A stretch of DNA of 64,000 nucleotides from an uncultured Clostridia bacterium (GCA_947066105.1 CAMSYM010000005.1:44132-108131); one strand, 5' to 3'; shown: positions 1 through 8,136, numbered from the stretch's first letter. Notes: a model not told the origin generated them from the sequence alone. Translations and numbers: made by a program.

Positions 1-870
1 AGCCGCGCCCAGTCTTGCTACCTTTTGCACGGTCGCGCCGTACCGCGCCGCAACACTCTCGCGCATAGCCGTCGCCGCCGCAAGCAAGTCGTCGCGCATG
101 CGCATAGCGTGAGAATTAATTATCTCGCCCGCTATGGACGGAGTACCTGCGCGCGTGCCCGCGCAGTGATCGCATAAAGAAAAGTTTATCTCGTGTCCGA
201 CCGCCGACACGACGGGGATACGCGAACACGCCACCGCGGTCGCCAAGCCTTCGTCGTTGAAACTGTCGAGATCCTCGTCGCTGCCGCCGCCGCGACACAG
301 CACTATCGCATCGGTATCGCAGGCTTGCAATCGTTTGACCGCTTCCGTCATTTGCGCCGCCGCGCCGTCGCCCTGAACGCGCACCGGGTATACTCTTATA
401 TTGACGAACGGACATTTGTCGTACACCACGCGCATAAAATCGCGTATCGCCGCTCCGTCGGGACTAGTCACCGCAACGACGTCCGCGACATACTTGGGAA
501 GCTGCGGACGATCGGTAAAATACCCCATATCGGCGAGCTTTTGTTTGAGCGCGGCGAGCTTGGCATTTTTATCGCCTTGCCCGTCGACGAAAAACTCGAC
601 ATAATTGAACGAGATAGAACTGCGTCGACCGTAAAACGACACACTGCCGCGCAACGCGACGCGCATACCTTTTTCCAGCTTGTCGCGCGACGAAAAATGC
701 ACGCACCGCACCGAAGCCGACCCGTCGGCAAGCGTCAAAAACGTATGCCTGTCCGAATAGGACACATCGTATATCTCGCCGGTAAGCGTAACGTCGTGCA
801 AAAGCTCTTCGTCGTCGAACACGCCTTTAAGATACGCCGACAACTGCGTGACGGTCATCGTCCTGTTCAT
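1..870 (-). CDS. xseA: Exodeoxyribonuclease VII large subunit (3' part cut by window edge)
   Basis: Catalytic large subunit of exonuclease VII, which with XseB trims single-stranded DNA into short oligonucleotides in the cytoplasm. The frame opens at an ATG at 870 and stays open to the window edge, so about 290 N-terminal residues are visible of a family usually 400-450 long; the C-terminal coiled coil lies outside. The first 100 residues read as the OB-fold DNA-binding domain (TLTGEIYDVSYS, HTFLTLADGSASVRC). The catalytic tract follows with TSPDGAAIRDF, CRGGGSDEDL and SAVGHEINF. The ATG overlaps the folD stop (ATGA), so it is the last visible gene of asp23-nusB-folD-xseA. The identification is secure from motifs and gene order. 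Confidence 0.96.
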   Translation of the reverse strand, partial: MNRTMTVTQLSAYLKGVFDDEELLHDVTLTGEIYDVSYSDRHTFLTLADGSASVRCVHFSSRDKLEKGMRVALRGSVSFYGRRSSISFNYVEFFVDGQGDKNAKLAALKQKLADMGYFTDRPQLPKYVADVVAVTSPDGAAIRDFMRVVYDKCPFVNIRVYPVRVQGDGAAAQMTEAVKRLQACDTDAIVLCRGGGSDEDLDSFNDEGLATAVACSRIPVVSAVGHEINFSLCDHCAGTRAGTPSIAGEIINSHAMRMRDDLLAAATAMRESVAARYGATVQKVARLGAA

Positions 871-1709
871 TTGCACGCCCCGTCGACGGTATTGGATATC
901 AGCATGGCGACCGTCATCGGACCCACGCCGCCGGGAACGGGCGTTATGTGACCCGCCACGTCTTTCGCGTTTTCGTAATCGACGTCGCCGTACAACCCCG
1001 TTTCGTCGCGGTTCATTCCGACGTCTATCACCACCGCGCCGCGCTTTATCATGTCCGCGGTGATAAAATGCTTTTTGCCGACCGCCACGACGAGAATATC
1101 CGCGGACAACGTGTATTCGCGCAGATCTTGTGTTTTGCTGTGACATACGGTGACCGTCGCGTCGTTATTTAACAACAACGCCGCTATCGGCTTGCCCACT
1201 ATATTCGACCGCCCGACGACTACCGCATGCTTGCCCGCGATCGATACGCCGGTCGATCTTATCAACTCGATTATGCCGCGCGGCGTGCAAGCGACCACAC
1301 CGTCGCGCTCGCCCAAAAACAGTTTTCCGGCATTTACGGCGTTAAATCCGTCCGCGTCCTTTTGCGGAGATATCGCGGCTATGCACGCACGTTCGTCTAT
1401 ATGTTTCGGCAACGGCAACTGTACGAGTATCCCGTCGACATTCGCATCGGCGTTGAGCTTGCCGAGAAAATCGATAAGCTCAGCCTGCGTCGTTTTTTCG
1501 TCGAATACGTGAGTATACGACGCAACGCCGCATTGCTCGCACGCCTTGATCTTATTGCGTACGTAAATACACGACGCGGGGTCGTCGCCCACGCGCACGA
1601 CCGCAAGCCCTATCTTGCGCCCGTTAGCCCGCTCGAACTCGACGGCGCGTATCCTTGCGGCTTCTTTGACGCGCGCGGCGACGGCTTTACCGTCTATCAT
1701 CTCACTCAT
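867..1709 (-). CDS. folD: Bifunctional methylenetetrahydrofolate dehydrogenase / methenyltetrahydrofolate cyclohydrolase
   Basis: Cytoplasmic FolD interconverts 5,10-methylene-, 5,10-methenyl- and 10-formyl-tetrahydrofolate with NADP, feeding one-carbon units to purine and formyl-Met synthesis. The 280-residue product has the usual length. Visible signatures are the active-site Tyr/Lys stretch YVRNK (49-53), VQLPLP (96-101), the folate-binding Asp region QKDADGF (116-122) and the nucleotide-binding VVVGRSNIVGKP (163-174), with PGGVGPMT near the C-terminus. It overlaps nusB by 8 bases upstream and xseA by 4 bases downstream. GlyA, another one-carbon enzyme, is encoded at 33.7 kb. Confidence 0.98.
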   Translation of the reverse strand: MSEMIDGKAVAARVKEAARIRAVEFERANGRKIGLAVVRVGDDPASCIYVRNKIKACEQCGVASYTHVFDEKTTQAELIDFLGKLNADANVDGILVQLPLPKHIDERACIAAISPQKDADGFNAVNAGKLFLGERDGVVACTPRGIIELIRSTGVSIAGKHAVVVGRSNIVGKPIAALLLNNDATVTVCHSKTQDLREYTLSADILVVAVGKKHFITADMIKRGAVVIDVGMNRDETGLYGDVDYENAKDVAGHITPVPGGVGPMTVAMLISNTVDGACK

Positions 1710-2103
1710 CGGACTTGACCTCGCGTATTATCGACGCCAACACCCCGTTTATGAACGTATGACTCTTCACGTCGGAATATGTCTTTGCGATCTCGACGGC
1801 TTCGTTTACCACGACCGCCGCGGGCGTATCGGTATACTTCAATTCGTAGCACGCCACGAGCAGGATCGCGAGATCGGATCTGTATATCCTATCGAACTCA
1901 TAGCCCTTGGCATACTTGGCGATAAGCGCTTTAAGCTCGTCGCGGTGTTCGGTTATGCCGCCCGTCACGGACTCGACAAAGTCTACGGCATCGGCGTCCG
2001 CGCCCGACATCAGGTCGTCGCGCGTTTCCGCATTGTACTCGCCGGTCATTACCATTTCGTATGTCAGTTTAAAAGCGATCTCGCGCGCGCCGCGCCTGTT
2101 CAT
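1702..2103 (-). CDS. nusB: Transcription antitermination protein NusB
   Basis: NusB pairs with ribosomal protein S10 on boxA RNA to keep RNA polymerase processive over rRNA operons. The product is 133 residues, normal for the family, all-helical and starting MNRRGAREIAFKLTYEM, the typical NusB opening (R-R-x-A-R-E-x-A). The C-terminal half holds DRIYRSDLAILLVACYEL and the conserved VVVNEAVEIAKTYS, followed by FINGVLASI. It sits between an Asp23-family gene and folD, as in Bacillus and clostridia, and its 3' end overlaps folD by 8 bases. Confidence 0.97.
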   Translation of the reverse strand: MNRRGAREIAFKLTYEMVMTGEYNAETRDDLMSGADADAVDFVESVTGGITEHRDELKALIAKYAKGYEFDRIYRSDLAILLVACYELKYTDTPAAVVVNEAVEIAKTYSDVKSHTFINGVLASIIREVKSDE

Positions 2104-2174
2104 ATGGAAGTTACCTCCGCACCGTGATTTTCTTTAAAGTAAAAACCGCACCCCGCACTTAGCGGAGCGCGTCG

Positions 2175-2486
2175 TCAATGCTTGATGAACTTGACCGAAA
2201 TTATATTGACGTTTATCACGCCCATTTTGTAATCGGTCATCGATTCCACCATTTTCTTGATATTGTCCTGCACCTTGAACGCTATATCGGAACAACTCAC
2301 TTCGCTGTTGACCTCGATATATACGTCGGTATCTATCGTGTCGCCGATAATATAACAACGCACGCCTCTTCCGCAAACGGATTCCACGCCGCTGATCTCC
2401 TGCGCCGCCAAGCGTATAGTTTCGCGCAAAACGTTATGACCGTACGTAACGTCGCTCGAAAAATTATTGTTCCGCCTTGCGCCCAT
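2175..2486 (-). CDS. Asp23/Gls24 family envelope stress protein
   Basis: Small Asp23/Gls24 (DUF322) family protein of 103 residues. The family is linked to cell-envelope homeostasis in Gram-positives, but this paralogue's biochemical role is not known. Recognisable features are a beta-rich start (SSDVTYGHNVLRETIRLAAQ), the signature EISGVESVCGRGV and the repeated strand pattern DTDVYIEVNSEVS. The copy beside nusB corresponds to YqhY in Bacillus, where it follows accB and accC; those two acetyl-CoA carboxylase genes are absent here. The ATG at 2486 has a GAGGTG purine tract upstream and a consensus-like promoter at 2526-2554. Confidence 0.88.
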   Translation of the reverse strand: MGARRNNNFSSDVTYGHNVLRETIRLAAQEISGVESVCGRGVRCYIIGDTIDTDVYIEVNSEVSCSDIAFKVQDNIKKMVESMTDYKMGVINVNIISVKFIKH

Positions 2487-2525
2487 TTACCGTTAACACC
2501 TCGACTCGGCAAAATTTCATTATCT

Positions 2526-2554
2526 ATTATACCATAGATTTTGCCAAATTACAA
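2526..2554 (-). promoter_or_regulatory. Sigma-A type promoter for asp23-nusB-folD-xseA
   Basis: Read on the minus strand, -35 TTGTAA (2549-2554), 17-base spacer and a perfect -10 TATAAT (2526-2531), about 40 bases before the Asp23 start codon. It lies downstream of the spoIIIA terminator, so the housekeeping operon is separated from the sporulation operon. Confidence 0.8.
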
Positions 2555-2670
2555 TGATTTTTACACGTATTGCGAATTTGTTTTTACTAAAATTCGGCAC
2601 AAAAAAACAGACGTCCTTGCCGTGTTTGCGATTGTCTATCGCAAACGATTTTATCGAATAAAGGAACCGC

Positions 2671-2714
2671 ATAAAGTAAAACCCGCTATACTTCGATCGC
2701 GAAGACAGCGGGCT
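2671..2714 (-). terminator. Rho-independent terminator after spoIIIAH
   Basis: On the minus strand GCCCGCT...AGCGGGTTTTACTTT forms a stem (arms at 2707-2713 and 2681-2687) whose loop contains a nested CTTCG-CGAT-CGAAG hairpin, followed by a T-rich run. It starts about 50 bases after the spoIIIAH stop and closes the spoIIIA operon. Confidence 0.8.
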
Positions 2715-2765
2715 TATTTGTTTGTCCGCGAAATGGAATCCCTGCAAAAGACACCTTTCGCGATA

Positions 2766-3245
2766 TTAAAGATCGATCGGCTTGATACGCACGTTTTCCA
2801 CGAGCTTGCCCGTTTCGGAATTGACTACTTCGAGTACCTGCGCAACTTCCTGATCGGTCAATGCGTCCGACTTGATTATTACGTTGATGTTCTCTTTGCC
2901 CACCGTAACAAGACAGTCGTCGAAGCCGAGCGCTTTTATAAGCGTTTCCAAGCGTTGTTCCGTGTCGATGCCCGATACGAGCTCGGCAAGGTCTTTTTCC
3001 GCATTGGCTTTCGCTTCGGCGGAAGTAGCCTCGTTACCGATTATGGTCTCGTAGTACAGCACCGTTTCCGAACGAGACGTATCCCTGTCCGCACGCGACG
3101 CGGCAAAATAGTCGCTGTACGTCACCGAGCTGTCGCCGCCGGCGGGTTGATCGGAAGGTCGGTTAAGAAAATAGTTCAGACATCCCGTGAGTACGAGCAA
3201 CGCCACCATGCTCGCAAGTACGATTATTTTTTTCTTTTTGCTCAT
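2766..3245 (-). CDS. spoIIIAH: Stage III sporulation protein AH
   Basis: Forespore-engulfment channel component. SpoIIIAH sits in the mother-cell outer forespore membrane and its extracellular domain binds forespore SpoIIQ in the intermembrane space. The start at 3245 (MSKKKKIIVL) is chosen because GGAGG lies just upstream and because it gives a short basic cytoplasmic end, one membrane segment (about residues 6-25, including LTGCLNYFL) and a YscJ/FliF-like domain. A charged linker is followed by ETIIGNEATSAEAKANAEK, the ring-building-motif fold and a C-terminal VNSETGKLVENVRIKPID. Length 159, somewhat shorter than the 218 of Bacillus. Last gene of the spoIIIA operon, followed by a terminator. 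Confidence 0.93.
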   Translation of the reverse strand: MSKKKKIIVLASMVALLVLTGCLNYFLNRPSDQPAGGDSSVTYSDYFAASRADRDTSRSETVLYYETIIGNEATSAEAKANAEKDLAELVSGIDTEQRLETLIKALGFDDCLVTVGKENINVIIKSDALTDQEVAQVLEVVNSETGKLVENVRIKPIDL

Positions 3246-3253
3246 ATTGCCTC

Positions 3254-3691
3254 CTACAAATTGGATTTTGGATATACTATTATTTTTTCTATAGACAGAT
3301 CCAACAACGTAGATACCGCATAGATCACGTCCAGCTTGACCTTGGTACTGTCGCCGCCGTCGCACACGATGAGCGCACCCACGGCGCGCGGGTTTTCTCC
3401 CGAATTTCCGCCGAATCCCGACGAAACGCTTTTATCCCAATTGATCACTACGTCCGCACTGCCCACTCCCGATATCTTCGAAACGATGTTTTCCACCTGC
3501 GCCTGCATGGACGTGCAATAATCGGCGTTGCCGAGATCTATATCTCCCGACGTCGGCTTATCTCCGCCGCCAGAACACGACACGAACGTAAAATATATCA
3601 ACAGTATGACTGCGAGCGCCGCGCCGCCGATCATTATCTCGACGTTCTTTATGTTTTTCAGCTTTGCGATAAAGCCAGATAGTTTATCCAT
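3254..3691 (-). CDS. spoIIIAG: Stage III sporulation protein AG
   Basis: SpoIIIAG forms the large periplasm-like ring of the SpoIIIA-SpoIIQ feeding-tube complex between mother cell and forespore. The start at 3691 (MDKLSGFIAKLKN) overlaps the end of spoIIIAF by 8 bases and is preceded by GAGGAGG; the longer open frame upstream lies inside spoIIIAF. One membrane segment (about residues 20-40, IGGAALAVILLIYFTF) precedes a soluble ring-building-motif domain with MQAQVENIVSKISGVG, followed by ALIVCDGGDSTKVKLDVIYAV in two stretches typical of AG proteins. Length 145, shorter than the 229 of Bacillus AG because the linker between membrane anchor and ring domain is reduced. Confidence 0.93.
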   Translation of the reverse strand: MDKLSGFIAKLKNIKNVEIMIGGAALAVILLIYFTFVSCSGGGDKPTSGDIDLGNADYCTSMQAQVENIVSKISGVGSADVVINWDKSVSSGFGGNSGENPRAVGALIVCDGGDSTKVKLDVIYAVSTLLDLSIEKIIVYPKSNL

Positions 3692-4157
3692 AAGACATAA
3701 CCGCCTCCTCGCCGATGCCGAAGTAGTCCGCAACCAGCTTGATGATTTCACTCTTATGTATATGCGCGTCCCCGTCGGTCATACCGAAATCGACAAAATT
3801 AACCCGCGCCGATTTTACATCCCAGCCGTCAAGCTCGACGGACACGCGGATCTTCTCCGTATAGCCCTTGCTCGCCACATATTGTACAGCGCTATCGCCG
3901 ATGAGATCCGCTTTTATCCCGTCGACGTAATCCACGTAATCGCCGTCTACAACGACGTCCGTATCGCCGCCGAAGTCTATATCGAACCCGTTTTTTAGCA
4001 GTTTCGGTATAGGCGTAACAATGACGAGAACGGCGACGGTCGCCGCGACCGAGCATATTGCCTTGCGCGTTTTGCCCTTGGGCAACAGCATTTCGGCTAT
4101 CGTCGTAACGACCGCCAGACCGAGTATAGTAAGTCCCCATGCCGCAAAGCCGCTCAT
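3684..4157 (-). CDS. spoIIIAF: Stage III sporulation protein AF
   Basis: Membrane-anchored member of the SpoIIIA channel assembly in the mother-cell engulfing membrane. The start at 4157 (MSGFAAWGLTILGLAVVTTI) forms an ATGA overlap with the spoIIIAE stop. Two membrane helices (about 3-25 and 35-52, the second CSVAATVAVLVIVTPIPKLL) are followed by a small alpha/beta ring-building domain ending near VADYFGIGEEAV. Length 157 against about 206 in Bacillus. The order AE-AF-AG-AH with coupled starts supports the call more than sequence similarity alone, because AF is poorly conserved. Confidence 0.9.
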   Translation of the reverse strand: MSGFAAWGLTILGLAVVTTIAEMLLPKGKTRKAICSVAATVAVLVIVTPIPKLLKNGFDIDFGGDTDVVVDGDYVDYVDGIKADLIGDSAVQYVASKGYTEKIRVSVELDGWDVKSARVNFVDFGMTDGDAHIHKSEIIKLVADYFGIGEEAVMSYG

Positions 4158-5389
4158 AACGCCATATTCCCCGTGCCGATGACTATCGACAAAAACAAAA
4201 CGTACAAAAACGTCATGGCGGCGACAACCGCCGCGATCACCGACGACGATTTGGATACCGACGTCAGTATCCCGCCAAACGATCCGCCGAGCGGCTCGGC
4301 GATCGCCGCTGTCAGTTTCAAGGTGAGCGTGAACACCGCAAGCTTCGATATTACCGGCGCGGCGCAAAGCACGAGCAAGACAACCGCGCTCGATCCGACC
4401 GCGTTTTTAATAAGCACGTTGCCCGCCATAACGAAATCGAACCCTTGCGACAGATATCCGCCTATCACGGGAACATACTTCGATACGGCGAACCGCGCGA
4501 CGCGCACAGATATGCCGTCGCGCACCGACGCGGTTATGCCCGACACGCTCACGAACGTAACGAAAACGAAAAACGCCGTACTCAAAAACCACTTGCACGC
4601 CGAGCGCAAAAACTCGGACGTTTTTTCGAGCTTGATACCCGTCGAGATCGAGCCTATAACGTCGAACACAAGCCCCATCAACAAAGCGGGAAACGCGATA
4701 TACGTCACTATGTTTGTCATGCCGCTTCCCAAGATCGCGACCGCGGGCGAATACGCTCCCGCAGACGACGCCGCGCCCGATGCCGTCATTACAGTCAACA
4801 GCACGGGCGCGACCGCATTGATCTGAGTTTTTACGGACGCTACGAACTTGACGGCAAACACCGCGGTCGAAGAAAAATAACCAACTATCAACGCGACTGC
4901 GAGCGTACCTGTCGCAAAATACACCACACGCTCGGTCGCGTTTGACGCAAACTTGCTTTTTACGGAATTGATCACGTTATACGCAAGCACTATCGCTATA
5001 CAGCTGATCATCATCGGCAGGAATTCGAATATATCCGCGCCGAGCAAGGCAAAGCAATAGCCCAATATCCCGCCTATATCGCTTTGATACTCGCCGCTCG
5101 CGACTGCGCGTATGCGCTTTGCTATGTCGTCGAATCCGAAAACGGCTATTTGATCGGATGTGAGCGTTTGCAACAGGCTTTGTATCGCGGTAAGATCGAG
5201 CTTGTCCAATAAGTCGTCGATGTTTTTATCCACGTCGTCGCCGTCCTTTTCCGCCGCGTCGCTCTTATCCGCAAGCTCGATCGCCGCCCGATCGGACGCT
5301 CCGCCGCGACCGTCGGCGCTCGCGCTCGAACAGGAAATCATAAGCGCCGCCGCCAACGCTATCAAAATGATCAATACAGCACGTTTCAT
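4154..5389 (-). CDS. spoIIIAE: Stage III sporulation protein AE
   Basis: Polytopic membrane protein thought to form the export-gate-like membrane channel of the SpoIIIA complex needed for SigG activity in the engulfed forespore. The 411-residue product starts with a cleavable or lipoprotein-like signal (MKRAVLIILIALAAALMISC), then a soluble stretch with LDLTAIQSLLQTL, then 7-8 hydrophobic helices. The family hallmark VAPVLLTVMTASGAASSAG is present, as is GGYLSQGFDFVMAGNVLIKN. It overlaps spoIIIAD and spoIIIAF by ATGA. A Ser/Ala/Asp-rich acidic linker (about residues 21-55) is unusually long but not out of family range. Confidence 0.95.
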   Translation of the reverse strand: MKRAVLIILIALAAALMISCSSASADGRGGASDRAAIELADKSDAAEKDGDDVDKNIDDLLDKLDLTAIQSLLQTLTSDQIAVFGFDDIAKRIRAVASGEYQSDIGGILGYCFALLGADIFEFLPMMISCIAIVLAYNVINSVKSKFASNATERVVYFATGTLAVALIVGYFSSTAVFAVKFVASVKTQINAVAPVLLTVMTASGAASSAGAYSPAVAILGSGMTNIVTYIAFPALLMGLVFDVIGSISTGIKLEKTSEFLRSACKWFLSTAFFVFVTFVSVSGITASVRDGISVRVARFAVSKYVPVIGGYLSQGFDFVMAGNVLIKNAVGSSAVVLLVLCAAPVISKLAVFTLTLKLTAAIAEPLGGSFGGILTSVSKSSSVIAAVVAAMTFLYVLFLSIVIGTGNMAL

Positions 5390-5772
5390 GACAGCATACC
5401 CGCTATAAATTCAAACAGCTTGACCACCACAGGCAAAGAAACTCCTACGATTATGAGCTTGCCCGCGAGCGTCACCTTGTCGGACAGCGACGACAGCCCC
5501 ACGTCGTCCATCACCGACGCGGAAAACTCCGTCACATACCCGACCGCGATCACCTTAAACAACAGCGTCACAACGCTCGCGGCAAGCCCCGCGCGTTTTG
5601 CGATAGCTGCGATCGTGGAAAAAATATCCGTAAACACGTCTATCACGGACAGCACGACTATTATCCCGCCCGCGAGCGCGACCGCCGCCGCGAGTTCGCT
5701 TTTGACCTCACGCAACACGAGCACGCAAAAAGTCGTTATCAGCGCAATGGCGGCTATCCCGAAAATTTGCAT
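5386..5772 (-). CDS. spoIIIAD: Stage III sporulation protein AD
   Basis: Small polytopic membrane component (128 residues) of the SpoIIIA complex, related to SpoIIIAC. Four hydrophobic helices are visible: FGIAAIALITTFCVLVL, the stretch after VKSELAAAVALAGGIIVVLS, the VTLLFKVIAVGYVTEF segment and a C-terminal LIIVGVSLPVVVKLFEF. The motif GYVTEFSASVMDDVG is typical of AD proteins. The gene abuts spoIIIAC (1-base overlap) and overlaps spoIIIAE by 4 bases. Confidence 0.95.
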   Translation of the reverse strand: MQIFGIAAIALITTFCVLVLREVKSELAAAVALAGGIIVVLSVIDVFTDIFSTIAAIAKRAGLAASVVTLLFKVIAVGYVTEFSASVMDDVGLSSLSDKVTLAGKLIIVGVSLPVVVKLFEFIAGMLS

Positions 5773-5969
5773 CAGTACATACCGAATACCGATCTGAGCG
5801 TATCGAAAAGCTGACTTATCATATTGATTATCATTATCAACACGATAACAAGCCCCGCGAGCGTGACGAGCGTGGCTATCTCGTCCTTATCGGTCTTTTT
5901 AAGCACCTGATTTATTATCGCGGTTATCAGTCCGACCGCCGCTATTTTGAATATGATGTTTATATCCAT
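5772..5969 (-). CDS. spoIIIAC: Stage III sporulation protein AC
   Basis: Two-helix membrane protein of 65 residues in the SpoIIIA complex. It opens MDINIIFKIAAVGLITAIIN and contains the family motif QVLKKTDKDEIATLVTLAG, followed by LVIVLIMIINMISQLFDTL. Size and sequence are standard for AC. It lies 9 bases downstream of spoIIIAB and overlaps spoIIIAD by one base. Confidence 0.95.
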   Translation of the reverse strand: MDINIIFKIAAVGLITAIINQVLKKTDKDEIATLVTLAGLVIVLIMIINMISQLFDTLRSVFGMY

Positions 5970-5978
5970 TGCTACCGC

Positions 5979-6464
5979 CTACAACGCCAAAATGCCGACG
6001 CCCAGCCCTATCAAAAATCCGAGCTTGACGGCTACGCCGCCCAGCTTTTTATATTTGGTCTCGGCGGCGTCGCGCAGTCCGATAAACCGCTCGCCGAACA
6101 TGTCCAGCTCGTTTATCTGCGACTGCCCGTCGCCCCTGCCTATCGATGCGAAAAACTCGCGGGTGCGCTCGTAGACTTCGGCAGACAAAAAGCCGCGGCT
6201 TATATCGGGCTTGTCCGCCTTTCCGCCCGCAAACGCAATGTACTCGCCGACGTTCTTTTCGAGCTGTCGACTTTTGATCTCCATCGCGCGCAACACGCTC
6301 ACCGCGCCGTCGCGACGGTATGCGATGTTCCGTTTAAGCTCGGCTATCAACGCGCACACTCCGTCGAGATATTCGTAATTGCGTTTGTAAGAACGCATCA
6401 CCGCATAGCCCGTCGCAACGCCGATCGCCGCGCATAAAAATACTATGAAAATCTTTAAACTCAT
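5979..6464 (-). CDS. spoIIIAB: Stage III sporulation protein AB
   Basis: Membrane-anchored protein of 161 residues in the SpoIIIA complex, distantly similar to type II secretion GspF and proposed to act with the ATPase SpoIIIAA. The N-terminal helix (LKIFIVFLCAAIGVATGYAV) is followed by a cytoplasmic helical domain with YLDGVCALIAELKRNIAYRR and the C-terminal anchor KLGGVAVKLGFLIGLGVGIL. Length and layout match AB of other spore formers. A 52-base gap separates it from spoIIIAA. Confidence 0.94.
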   Translation of the reverse strand: MSLKIFIVFLCAAIGVATGYAVMRSYKRNYEYLDGVCALIAELKRNIAYRRDGAVSVLRAMEIKSRQLEKNVGEYIAFAGGKADKPDISRGFLSAEVYERTREFFASIGRGDGQSQINELDMFGERFIGLRDAAETKYKKLGGVAVKLGFLIGLGVGILAL

Positions 6465-6516
6465 GTCCTTGCCCGTTTACCGTTCGACCGCGCCGAATCG
6501 GATCGTTTTCGCCCCG

Positions 6517-7413
6517 TCACGATCGAATGCCTTCGTACAGCTCTATATTTCGCCGCGGCGGCGCGGAAAGCACCGCAAGCACGTCGAATAAGCCTTCCGT
6601 CATAGCCCGCTCCCAGCCCTGCTTACGACGCAGATCGTCGGGATCTTTCGCATGAACGGTGGCTATCACGGCTATACCGCAAGTGGACGCGCGGCGCACG
6701 TCGTCCAGCTCAGTACCGAACAGCTCGTCCATCATTATAACATCGGGACGCATGTTAGCTATGCCCATATCCAATGTTTTAGCTTTGTCCACACCGCTCA
6801 CCACGTCGGTGCGACACCCCACGTCGAGCGTAGGCGCGCCTTTGCAAACGGACGCTATTTCATACTTCTCGTCGCACAGCAACACGTTGTGACCGCGATC
6901 GGAAACTGACCTGCACAGATCTCGCAACAGCGTTGTTTTGCCTGCGCCCGGCGGCGACACGATCAGCGTATTTTTTATTACGCCGTTTGCGAGCGTTTTC
7001 AACAGCACCGATGCGGCGCAACCTTTTATCTCGTGCGGGAGCCGTATGTTGACCGACGTGAAATCCTTGACCGCAGTCAGTTCAGTTCCGCTCATTACGC
7101 CGCTGCCGCATACGCCAATCCTTATCCCGCCCGCAACTGACACATATCCGCGTTTAAGCGTGTCGGTGACCGTATACAGCGAGCGTTCGCACGCGCGCAT
7201 GACGACGCCGTCCGCCGCACGCGCGTCCGCAACGAAAGCGTCGGCGCGTTGCTTTGTGATGCCTGTCCGACACAAAAAATAATACGCGCCGTCATAGCAA
7301 ACGCGCACGGGCATACCGTTGATTATCCTGACTTCGCACAGCCTGTCGTAACACAGCCTGTCCGCTATCGGCGCGGCATACTCGTCGGGTAACAGCCTAA
7401 ACAATTCGTCCAT
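6517..7413 (-). CDS. spoIIIAA: Stage III sporulation protein AA (ATPase)
   Basis: Secretion-type ATPase of 298 residues that energises the SpoIIIA complex from the mother-cell cytoplasm. Walker A is PPGAGKTTL (from residue 154) and Walker B VIMMDE (225-230); CDEKYEIASVC and NMRPD between them are typical of SpoIIIAA. First gene of the eight-gene operon. The ATG at 7413 has no Shine-Dalgarno sequence; a SigE-like promoter at 7420-7447 ends only six bases before it, so the mRNA may be leaderless. No internal start would keep the N-terminal domain, so the ATG is retained. Confidence 0.96.
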   Translation of the reverse strand: MDELFRLLPDEYAAPIADRLCYDRLCEVRIINGMPVRVCYDGAYYFLCRTGITKQRADAFVADARAADGVVMRACERSLYTVTDTLKRGYVSVAGGIRIGVCGSGVMSGTELTAVKDFTSVNIRLPHEIKGCAASVLLKTLANGVIKNTLIVSPPGAGKTTLLRDLCRSVSDRGHNVLLCDEKYEIASVCKGAPTLDVGCRTDVVSGVDKAKTLDMGIANMRPDVIMMDELFGTELDDVRRASTCGIAVIATVHAKDPDDLRRKQGWERAMTEGLFDVLAVLSAPPRRNIELYEGIRS

Positions 7414-7419
7414 ACGTTA

Positions 7420-7447
7420 TATTTATGCTCGCGTTGCGGCAATATGC
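7420..7447 (-). promoter_or_regulatory. Putative SigE-type promoter of the spoIIIA operon
   Basis: Minus-strand -35 GCATATT (7441-7447), 13-base spacer, -10 CATAAATA (7420-7427). These match the known SigE pattern (kmATATT, 13-15 bases, CATACAnT) with small deviations at the -10 end. In Bacillus the spoIIIA operon is SigE-dependent, which agrees. The implied transcript start falls at about 7412-7414, on the spoIIIAA ATG. Confidence 0.7.
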
Positions 7448-7486
7448 AATTATCGCGAGCTTGATCCCGCCTGTTTTTTCGGCACG

Positions 7487-7520
7487 AAAAAGCGCGCCGT
7501 ACAGTTAAGCACGACGCGCC
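7487..7520 (-). terminator. Rho-independent terminator after efp
   Basis: Minus-strand arms at 7509-7519 and 7492-7502 (GCGCGTCGTGC / GTACGGCGCGC, 11 pairs with G-U allowed) enclose a six-base loop and are followed by TTTTT. It begins about 20 bases after the efp stop and separates pepP-efp from the spoIIIA operon. Confidence 0.9.
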
Positions 7521-7542
7521 GATCACATTGCGGCAATATATT

Positions 7543-8103
7543 TTATTTAACGCGTTCCATGTATGTGCCGGTGCGCGTATCGACGCGGATCTTATCGCCG
7601 ATATTGACAAACAGCGGAACGCCGATCGTAAAGCCTGTTTCGAGCGTTGCGGGCTTGTTGCCGGGCTTGCTCGTATCGCCCTGTATCCCGCCTTCCGTAT
7701 CCGCTATTACAAGCTCTACGAAATTGGGCGGCTCTACCGCGAACGGCGAACCCTTGTACGACGAAATAGTGACCGTCATCTCTTCCTTGATAAAACGCAA
7801 GGCGTCCTCGCAAATGTCGTGATTGAGCGGGAGCATGTCGAACGTTTCGGTATCCATAAAGTAATACAGATCGCCGTCGCTGTACGAATACTGATATTCG
7901 CGTCTGTCGATGTGCGCTTCCTCGTATTTATCGGACGGGTTGAACGTGTTTTCGAGAACTTGTCCCGTGATCACGTTTTTGATCTTTGTGCGAACAAACG
8001 CCGAACCCTTGCCCGGTTTTACATGCTGAAACTCGACGACCGTGTATACTTTGCCGTCCATCTCGAATGTTGTGCCTTTGCGGAAATCTCCTGCCGATAC
8101 CAT
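7543..8103 (-). CDS. efp: Translation elongation factor P
   Basis: EF-P enters the ribosomal E site and relieves stalling at proline runs. The 186-residue product has the three-domain size of the family. The KOW-like N-domain carries the loop VKPGKGSAF with Lys32 at the tip, where other bacteria modify a Lys or Arg; the C-terminal signature region reads [14 protein letters not shown] and ends [23 protein letters not shown] precedes the ATG. It lies 33 bases downstream of pepP, before the spoIIIA operon, the same neighbourhood as in Bacillus. Confidence 0.98.
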   Translation of the reverse strand: MVSAGDFRKGTTFEMDGKVYTVVEFQHVKPGKGSAFVRTKIKNVITGQVLENTFNPSDKYEEAHIDRREYQYSYSDGDLYYFMDTETFDMLPLNHDICEDALRFIKEEMTVTISSYKGSPFAVEPPNFVELVIADTEGGIQGDTSKPGNKPATLETGFTIGVPLFVNIGDKIRVDTRTGTYMERVK

Positions 8104-8136
8104 AAAATTCCTCCTCCGGAATAAATTTACCTGTGA

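Noticed and set aside
2520..2747. 75-codon minus-strand frame in the asp23-spoIIIAH gap
   Set aside because: It overlaps the spoIIIA terminator and the asp23 promoter, has no ribosome binding site and is unlike any family I know.
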